DNA of 64,000 nt from Chitinophaga sp. Lineage in GTDB: Bacteria; Bacteroidota; Bacteroidia; Chitinophagales; Chitinophagaceae. The notes under the pieces were generated by a model. It was not told where the DNA came from. It worked only from the letters and a program-made list of their open reading frames with translations, and searched no databases. The stretch lies in the NCBI RefSeq assembly GCF_017745275.1, contig NZ_JAGHZS010000005.1, forward strand, positions 124,001 through 188,000, in the 5' to 3' direction. The translations under genes were made by a program, and so were the position numbers. Shown here piece by piece: positions 58,535-64,000 of the stretch. Every line of letters begins with the position of its first letter. The first letter of the stretch is position 1.

Positions 58535-58879
58535 TTACTTTTTCTTCGAAGACTTCGCATCCGGGTTAAAATTTAATGCCATTTTAATCCAGGGTTGCAA
58601 TTGTTTTTTGGTGTTGATGGCTTCTTCGGGGATCCGGATATATCCTTTCATGATTCTGCCGCCCATGGTCATTTGTTCGGCGCCGGGAGTATCTGCGAGT
58701 ACGCCTTCTACTTTGGCAGGATCTATCCTGATCAGGATGGTGTCTTCGCGGGTGCATACACACATTTTTTCATTTACCATGAAACAGAGTCCGCCAAACA
58801 TTTTCTTTTCTTCTATGTTGTTGGTAGCTGCGGCAAGGAGTTCACGAATACGGTCCGCCAGTTTTTCATCGTAGGACAT
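58535..58879 (-). CDS. TfoX N-terminal-domain protein
   Basis: 114 residues matching TfoX_N over its whole length: the start MSYDEKLADRIRELL, then EEKKMFGGLCFMVNEKMCVCTREDTILIRIDP and GYIRIPEEAINTKKQLQPWI. The C-terminal TfoX domain is absent, as in many stand-alone members. TfoX/Sxy is linked to competence control in gammaproteobacteria, but the short forms here are of unknown function; a tRNA- or DNA-related role is not shown. It is transcribed on its own strand with 40 bp to the neighbour upstream. Confidence 0.88.
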   Translation of the reverse strand: MSYDEKLADRIRELLAAATNNIEEKKMFGGLCFMVNEKMCVCTREDTILIRIDPAKVEGVLADTPGAEQMTMGGRIMKGYIRIPEEAINTKKQLQPWIKMALNFNPDAKSSKKK

Positions 58880-58919
58880 GTGTATAGTTTTTTGGAGATA
58901 TTAAAGATACAACTTCTCC

Positions 58920-59978
58920 TTAATTGCCGTAACGTGCTTCCAGTGCTTCCCTGAAATGTGCCAGGGCTTCGTATATATTATCGCGTTGTATATTGGTGAA
59001 AAACAGGTAGGCCCTGTTGGCGGTTTTATCAATTTGTACCGTTGTGATAAAAGTACCGGGATTGCCTGTATTTTCTGATAGCAGGTGCCCGGCGTCGTTC
59101 GTATGCCAGAACCAGCCCACCGCAAAGGAGGGAAGGCCGTAGTGCAGGAAGTTAAATTCGTTGGCATTAAGCAGGGAGGATTTTCCCGCGAAGCCTTTCA
59201 ATTGTTCCTGTATGTACCGGGCGTAATCGGGGAGGGTAACATTAATATTCCCTGCTGCCATCAGCCAGTTGAGTTTATAATTGCCTGCAGGGGCTTCTGG
59301 TAGTCCATTGGCATCATGCCCCCAGGTTTGAGTGCTATCGGGGTAATTAGGGGCGCCAAATGCGAAATGTATATGTAGCGATTGCCCGAGGTCGCGGATA
59401 AGCTGTGGGTAGCTTTTATGTGATGCTTTTTCGAGCATCAGCCCAGCCAGTGCAAAGCCTGCATTGGTCAGGTTCAACGCAGCAGTATCTGTTACCGGCG
59501 GTTGTTGCAGCAGCCATTTCACAAATTCATAGCGTTGTTGTGCGTCGTTGCCCCTGATCTGTTGTTGCGTAGGCGCCGTGTTGGTATAGGTATAACGTGG
59601 CAGTTTATTACGGAAGGTGAGTGCCTGTAGCAGGGTGATATGGTAGTATGCCCGGTGACTTCCTTTTTTCAGTTCCGGGAAAAGGTCGAAGAAGGGGGTA
59701 TCCCATGCCATCACTTTCTTTTTTACCAGCAGTGCAGCCACCATACCTGTGATAGCTTTGGTGTTAGAGCCAATGCGGAAACGATCGGCCAGGGTAGCAG
59801 GGACATCGCCTCTTTTATTGCCCAGCATTTCTATTTCCAGGATGCTATCGGCTGAAATCACAGCGTAGCCCAGGGCGGGAATGGCATATGCTTTCCGGAT
59901 ACTGTCGGCGAACGGTCTGAATGACTGTGCACCAGCGGTGAAAGACAACAGGAATAAGGCGAGGGTAGCTATCTTCAT
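58920..59978 (-). CDS. Serine hydrolase/class C beta-lactamase-like protein with altered motifs
   Basis: 352 residues, with a signal peptide (MKIATLALFLLSFTAGAQ). The S-x-x-K nucleophile motif is intact (FRIGSNTKAITG, Ser71 and Lys74). The second motif, usually YSN, reads LTN in ALNLTNAGFALAG, so the Tyr is missing. The third, usually H-T-G or K-T-G, appears as ENTG in LLSENTGNPGTF. It is therefore either a member with a shifted mechanism or an inactive relative; family members include D-aminopeptidases, esterases and beta-lactamases. Located 20 bp after the exporter gene on the same strand, it is probably cotranscribed with it. Confidence 0.82.
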   Translation of the reverse strand: MKIATLALFLLSFTAGAQSFRPFADSIRKAYAIPALGYAVISADSILEIEMLGNKRGDVPATLADRFRIGSNTKAITGMVAALLVKKKVMAWDTPFFDLFPELKKGSHRAYYHITLLQALTFRNKLPRYTYTNTAPTQQQIRGNDAQQRYEFVKWLLQQPPVTDTAALNLTNAGFALAGLMLEKASHKSYPQLIRDLGQSLHIHFAFGAPNYPDSTQTWGHDANGLPEAPAGNYKLNWLMAAGNINVTLPDYARYIQEQLKGFAGKSSLLNANEFNFLHYGLPSFAVGWFWHTNDAGHLLSENTGNPGTFITTVQIDKTANRAYLFFTNIQRDNIYEALAHFREALEARYGN

Positions 59979-59998
59979 AAAATAAAAAAGGAAATCCT

Positions 59999-61234
59999 TT
60001 AATGGGCCATCGCAGTGCTTACATTACCGGTAGTCACAGCAGATTTAATATTTCTGCTGCAAGTTATTAAAATCAGCAATGCCACTAAAGACGATCCAAA
60101 CATGGTGATCGCCATTGGGGTCGCAGTATGTGTGTTGTATAAGCTTACCACAGTAGATGCCAGGGAGCCAATTCCCATCTGGATGGCGCCCATCAGGGAA
60201 GAAGCGCTGCCGGCATTTTTAGTGAACGGTGCCAGTGATAGCGCTGCTGTATTGGGATTGATAAAACCGAGGCAGCACAGGAAGACAAACAACAATGTAA
60301 TGATGCCGGCCAGGGATAACCAGTTGTTCCAGGCGCATACCACGAAAATAAGCCCGGTAATGGTTTGTGCTGTTAATGCTACCGGTACGATTTGCTGACT
60401 GGTAAAACGTTTCAGTAAAATACTATTGACCTGGCTGGAGCCAATCAATCCGATAGACAAAAAGGCGAAGATCCAGCCATAGGCTTTATCGCTCAGCTGA
60501 TAAATATCCATGAAAACCTGTGGGGAGGCGGAAACATAGGCAAACAGCCCTGAGAAAGAGATGGCGCCGGCAAAGCAATACGTATAGAATTGAGGTTCGC
60601 TGATAACCTGCAGGAAGTTATTGATAATAGGCCTGGGTTTGAGCGACATCGACGTGTCGGGCTTATAGCTTTCCGGCAGCCAGAAAATGGTAGCCAGCAG
60701 GATCAGTGCACCCATAACCCCTAATACAAGGAAAACCGCATGCCAACTGAAGGCACTGGTCACATAGCTTCCTACCGTAGGCGCGATCATAGGTGAAGTA
60801 CCTACTACCAGCATCAGCAGTGCAAATACTTTGGCATTTTCATTTACAGGAAACAGGTCACGCACCATGGCTACAGAAGCTACCGCCGCCGCACAACTAC
60901 CAATCGCCTGCACAAAACGGAGCAGGATCAGGTTATTGAGCGAAGACACATAAATACAGCCTATGGAAGAGAGTACATAGAGTATCAATCCTATATATAG
61001 CGGTTTCTTTCTGCCGAAACGGTCCAGCAGCGGACCATACAGCAGTTGCCCTGCAGAAATGCCCACAAAGAAACTGGAAAGGGAAAGGGCCACCCTTGCA
61101 GGATCTACACCCAGTTCCTTGCCTATCGCCGGAAAGCCGGGCAGGTACATGTCAATGGAAAATGGTCCTAAAGCAGTAAGCGTACCTAATATTAAAATGA
61201 GCGAAATATATTTCGATCGGGAGTGTTCGTTGGC
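59999..61234 (-). CDS. Bcr/CflA-type MFS multidrug efflux transporter
   Basis: 411 residues starting at TTG 61234. No ATG precedes the first helix and the promoter's -7 box at 61273-61266 makes the longer frame (to 61321) impossible. Twelve membrane helices are visible. The N-terminal LGTLTALGPFSIDMYLPGFPAIGKELGV and DRFGRKKPL (MFS motif A, about 72) and the later SCAAAVASVAMVRDLFPVNE are characteristic of the Bcr/CflA subgroup, which exports bicyclomycin, sulfonamides and chloramphenicol-like compounds. The substrate here is untested. The serine-hydrolase-like gene follows in the same direction. Confidence 0.9.
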   Translation of the reverse strand, partial: ANEHSRSKYISLILILGTLTALGPFSIDMYLPGFPAIGKELGVDPARVALSLSSFFVGISAGQLLYGPLLDRFGRKKPLYIGLILYVLSSIGCIYVSSLNNLILLRFVQAIGSCAAAVASVAMVRDLFPVNENAKVFALLMLVVGTSPMIAPTVGSYVTSAFSWHAVFLVLGVMGALILLATIFWLPESYKPDTSMSLKPRPIINNFLQVISEPQFYTYCFAGAISFSGLFAYVSASPQVFMDIYQLSDKAYGWIFAFLSIGLIGSSQVNSILLKRFTSQQIVPVALTAQTITGLIFVVCAWNNWLSLAGIITLLFVFLCCLGFINPNTAALSLAPFTKNAGSASSLMGAIQMGIGSLASTVVSLYNTHTATPMAITMFGSSLVALLILITCSRNIKSAVTTGNVSTAMAH

Positions 61235-61265
61235 CAAGGTAAATATCTCTTTAAAAAATGCTCCG

Positions 61266-61273
61266 CAAAAATA
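61266..61273 (-). promoter_or_regulatory. -7 box of the MFS exporter gene
   Basis: The minus strand reads TATTTTTG at 61273-61266, a perfect TAnnTTTG element, 31 bp upstream of the TTG start at 61234. It fixes the start of this gene. Confidence 0.5.
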
Positions 61274-61336
61274 AACATAAAACGTGAGGGAGGCCGGTGG
61301 CAATTGTCTGCTTCCTGTCAAGATCCTGTTATATTT

Positions 61337-64000
61337 TTATGATGCTTTGATGTCAATCAGAAAATCATACAATGGGATATCACCGGTGATATTTAATTTT
61401 TTGCGAAGCCGGTATCGGCTGGTTTCCACGCCCCGCACGGAGATGCCCATAGATTGTGCGATTTCTTTGGTAGTAAGATTTAAACGTAGGTAAGCGCATA
61501 GTTTTAGGTCCGTGGTAGATAGTTCCGGGTATACTTTTTTCAGTGTATGCAGGAAGTTATGATGTACTTCATCAAAGTGTTGTTCAAATTGTGCCCAGTC
61601 TTCTTCATTATCTTCCGCTTCTTCAAACAGCCGCAATACTTTTTTAAAATCCGGCAGTGCAGCGTTATCATTTATTTTTTTGATGCTTTCTTCCAGCTTC
61701 TCACGGATATTAGACAGCAGCTTTCCTTTCTGTACCTGGTGCATGGCGGCCGTGGCTAATTCTTTGTTTTTATGTTGTACATCTGCTTCCAGTTTTTCAT
61801 TACGCAGTTGAATCAGTTGTTTTTCATTTCTTTCCAGCTCCAACTGGTGTTGAAAGATCAGGTGCTGTTGTTCCTGTTCATGTTTTGCTTTCTGCGCAGC
61901 AAATTTCTTTCGCTGCCTGCGAATGAGGAAGCCGATGAATCCCAGTAGCAACAGGATATAGCAAATCCATGCTGCATACGTTTGATACCAGGCAGGCAAA
62001 ATGGTAAAGCTATAGGTGGCCGCGGGAGAAATGTTGCCGAGATTATCTTTCGCTTTCACCACGAAAGTATAGTGGCCGTAAGGAAGATTGGTATATTCTT
62101 TTTCCGTTTTAAGCGTCCATTCGCCGGGTTGCTTATCGAACCCAGACAACTGGTAACTGTAGGTGATATTATTTCCCTGCTCAGCAGCAGGAGCGGTATA
62201 TTCAAAATGAAAGCTACTATAGGTATGCGACAACATAGCTTCCTGTGCAGGTTGGGCGGTATAGCCACCAAAAAGTAAAGTATCTTTTTTCCCAGTGGCT
62301 TTTATTTGTCCAAGCAGTACGGATAATCCACCAGGGTAGCTATTGTACTTTTTGTAATTAAGATGATAAATACCTTTATCGCCTGCAAAGAAAATATTCT
62401 CTTTATTGTAGGGATAGATGAATGGAAACCCGCTGGTAATTTTTCCTTCCAGTTCGGGAAACCAGGTAACGTTGTTACGCGCGGCGTTGATGACACCCGT
62501 TTTTTTCTCTGATACCAGCCAGATATTACCACTGCTGTCTTCCGTAAGATATTGTACGAGGCGTTTTTTTAACAGGGGATACAGGGAGGGAGAAGGAATG
62601 AAATGTTGTGTTTGATCGTCGTATTCATAGATCCCCTGTGCGGTGCCTGCCACTATTTTATTACCGATACGGAATACATAATTGTTATTGTTGGCAGGAA
62701 GCCCATCTTTTTGTGTAAACAACTGCGCATGTATAGTTGTATCATTTTGAAGGGTGAGCTGGTACACTCCCCGGTAGGGGTGCGACGACCAGAGCCGGTT
62801 TTTATTGTCCACGGCGAGGAAACGCAGTGTTTCAGATAAACCGTTGATATGCCTGACAACAGGCGTAGGATGGAATTGGATGGTGGACAGGCCATTATAA
62901 GTGCCTGCGATGATGTTGTTGCCCATAGGCAGGTATAGCCAGCAGCCCACGTCTTTCAGGATGGGAAATGCTTTATTCTCCCTGATCTCAAAAGTACCAT
63001 CCTGGTGGGCCATTAATAATCGCTGTGCAATAGCAGAGAGATGCCATATCTGCCCTTTGGTATTGGCTACCTGTTGAAAGCTTCCTTTAGAAAAGCTAAT
63101 GTCGGTGGTGCTATCCAATGCGCTGCTGTACAAGCCATCAGAGGTGCCGATATATAACCGGTGATTAAATACCTGGGCGGCATAGGTAGTAACAGAATTG
63201 TGTTTGTCAGGCAGAATTTGTTTGATGGCGGTGTTGTAGCGGATTTGGTCAATACCATTGTCCAGCGCCAGCCAGATATTTTGTTGGGGATCGCAGAACA
63301 GCCTGAGTACATTATTATTTTGCAATCCTTCTTCGATACTAAATTGCTGGATCACTTTTCCATTGGTTCCATCTATGATATAGCTACCTTTTGAAAATGT
63401 ACCAATGGCCAGTTGCCCCTGGCGCATGGCGATGGCACAGTAAATACGGCTGGTGTGGAATATCTCGTCGGCGGAAGTGTGAAAAGGGATCAGTTGCTGG
63501 TGGCTGACTTTAAAAAGGCCATTTTTTTGGGTGGCAAGCAGCAGGGTATCTTCTTTTTCCTGCAGGATGGCCGTTATCATCAATTGTTGCCCGCCGGTTT
63601 GCGCACATATGCTTTGCCATTTGCCGTTGGTGAGTTTAACGAGTCCCTGTTGGTGGTCCTGGGCATACAGTCCATAAGGCGTGCTGGCCATGATCTTCCA
63701 TTCCCAGGGAGCATTGTATACCTGTATCTGCTGATGGCGGTATTCAAAGATTTTAGTGTTGCTTCTGAAATAAACACCATTGTTGTATAAAGCAATATTC
63801 CAGATATCCGCAAATTGTGTTTGACCAGCAGGAATATTTTTTTTGAGAGAAGTATAAACAAGTATGCCGTTGTTGTCAGGATAAAAATAGCCGAATTCAT
63901 CTTGTGCGCCAACATAAATACGTCCATCAGGCGCTACTTTCACTGCACGCACACAGGTATTGTTGGGCATGTGATACAGGTGCCAGTAGTTTCCGTTGAA
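61337..64000 (-). CDS. Propeller/Y_Y_Y sensor fused to a LuxR-type HTH regulator (5' end outside window)
   Basis: Codons run in frame to base 64000, so the ATG at 63970 is internal; 887 residues are visible. The N-terminal part holds Reg_prop blades (DGRIYVGAQDEFGYFYP, NIWLALDNGIDQIRYN, NRLWSSHPYRGVYQL), then a Y_Y_Y domain (GFDKQPGEWTLKTEKEYTNLPYGHYTFVVKA). One membrane helix (about residues 671-690) follows, then a basic coiled coil. The C-terminus is a LuxR-type helix-turn-helix (LNLTTKEIAQSMGISVRGVETSRYRLRKKL). There is no kinase or receiver domain: the sensor appears to touch DNA directly, as in one-component membrane regulators. The neighbouring exporter diverges in function, not in strand. 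The target is unknown. Confidence 0.9.
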   Translation of the reverse strand, partial: FNGNYWHLYHMPNNTCVRAVKVAPDGRIYVGAQDEFGYFYPDNNGILVYTSLKKNIPAGQTQFADIWNIALYNNGVYFRSNTKIFEYRHQQIQVYNAPWEWKIMASTPYGLYAQDHQQGLVKLTNGKWQSICAQTGGQQLMITAILQEKEDTLLLATQKNGLFKVSHQQLIPFHTSADEIFHTSRIYCAIAMRQGQLAIGTFSKGSYIIDGTNGKVIQQFSIEEGLQNNNVLRLFCDPQQNIWLALDNGIDQIRYNTAIKQILPDKHNSVTTYAAQVFNHRLYIGTSDGLYSSALDSTTDISFSKGSFQQVANTKGQIWHLSAIAQRLLMAHQDGTFEIRENKAFPILKDVGCWLYLPMGNNIIAGTYNGLSTIQFHPTPVVRHINGLSETLRFLAVDNKNRLWSSHPYRGVYQLTLQNDTTIHAQLFTQKDGLPANNNNYVFRIGNKIVAGTAQGIYEYDDQTQHFIPSPSLYPLLKKRLVQYLTEDSSGNIWLVSEKKTGVINAARNNVTWFPELEGKITSGFPFIYPYNKENIFFAGDKGIYHLNYKKYNSYPGGLSVLLGQIKATGKKDTLLFGGYTAQPAQEAMLSHTYSSFHFEYTAPAAEQGNNITYSYQLSGFDKQPGEWTLKTEKEYTNLPYGHYTFVVKAKDNLGNISPAATYSFTILPAWYQTYAAWICYILLLLGFIGFLIRRQRKKFAAQKAKHEQEQQHLIFQHQLELERNEKQLIQLRNEKLEADVQHKNKELATAAMHQVQKGKLLSNIREKLEESIKKINDNAALPDFKKVLRLFEEAEDNEEDWAQFEQHFDEVHHNFLHTLKKVYPELSTTDLKLCAYLRLNLTTKEIAQSMGISVRGVETSRYRLRKKLNITGDIPLYDFLIDIKAS

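Noticed and set aside
1..64000. tRNA, rRNA, insertion sequences, prophage or integrase genes
   Set aside because: No transposase, integrase or phage motif is seen in any frame, and no tRNA or rRNA sequence was recognised by eye; a tRNA scan would be needed to be certain.

Overview
The window looks like a chromosomal segment of a free-living Bacteroidota, most likely the Chitinophagaceae (Chitinophaga-like). Supporting signs are a SusC/SusD pair, DUF4382 and MORN proteins, two-component sensors with Reg_prop propellers and Y_Y_Y domains, Bacteroidota-type promoters (a TTG at -33 and TAnnTTTG at -7), few Shine-Dalgarno sequences, and GC near 45%. Family assignment rests on recognised motifs only; no database search was possible.

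Layout. 0-3.5 kb: end of a SusC porin and its SusD lipoprotein. 3.7-7.5 kb: glycogen branching enzyme GlgB, a DUF4382 lipoprotein and a MORN-repeat protein. 7.5-12 kb: a 52-residue membrane miniprotein, a GH31 alpha-glucosidase and a secreted YCF48/BNR-like protein. 12-15.9 kb: a propeller sensor kinase and NarL-type regulator, followed by two membrane miniproteins on the other strand. 16.7-22.5 kb: a topoisomerase IV operon (parE, DUF1835 gene, cupin, parC). 22.6-23.4 kb: a winged-helix/VOC pair with its own operator-like palindrome. 23.6-31.5 kb: a nine-gene minus-strand unit that runs from a dihydroorotase-like protein lacking its metal ligands, through DUF4199 and two glycosyltransferases, to the four genes for GDP-D-glycero-D-manno-heptose and a secreted protein of unknown function. 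31.7-38.5 kb: HEAT protein, S9 dipeptidyl peptidase, LacI regulator, OmpA lipoprotein and a DsbA/FrnE-like protein. 38.5-41.2 kb: a TonB-dependent receptor-like barrel. 41.9-48.1 kb: an ergothioneine unit (egtD, egtB, an EgtUV/OpuC-type ABC importer and a flavoprotein disulfide reductase). 48.3-57.1 kb: dusB, an NTF2-like lipoprotein, a second elongation factor G with an elaborate leader, an aldo/keto reductase, a class V PLP enzyme and a GH3 glycosidase. 57.2-64 kb: CPA1 antiporter, TfoX-N protein, serine-hydrolase-like protein, Bcr/CflA exporter and a large LuxR-type propeller regulator that runs off the window.

Most notable: (1) six intergenic copies of a long palindromic repeat whose arms are built from 7-bp units of the form AAAGCNN. 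The inner stems differ between copies but stay paired. (2) The importer's substrate-binding domain has its two halves in swapped order, a circular permutation, inside an ergothioneine operon. (3) The EF-G paralogue is preceded by a promoter, two mini-ORFs, two intrinsic terminators and segments that could form alternative (antiterminator) pairings. (4) There is a dyad of two PurR/LacI-like operators beside the lacI gene. (5) The dihydroorotase-like protein has lost every catalytic ligand.
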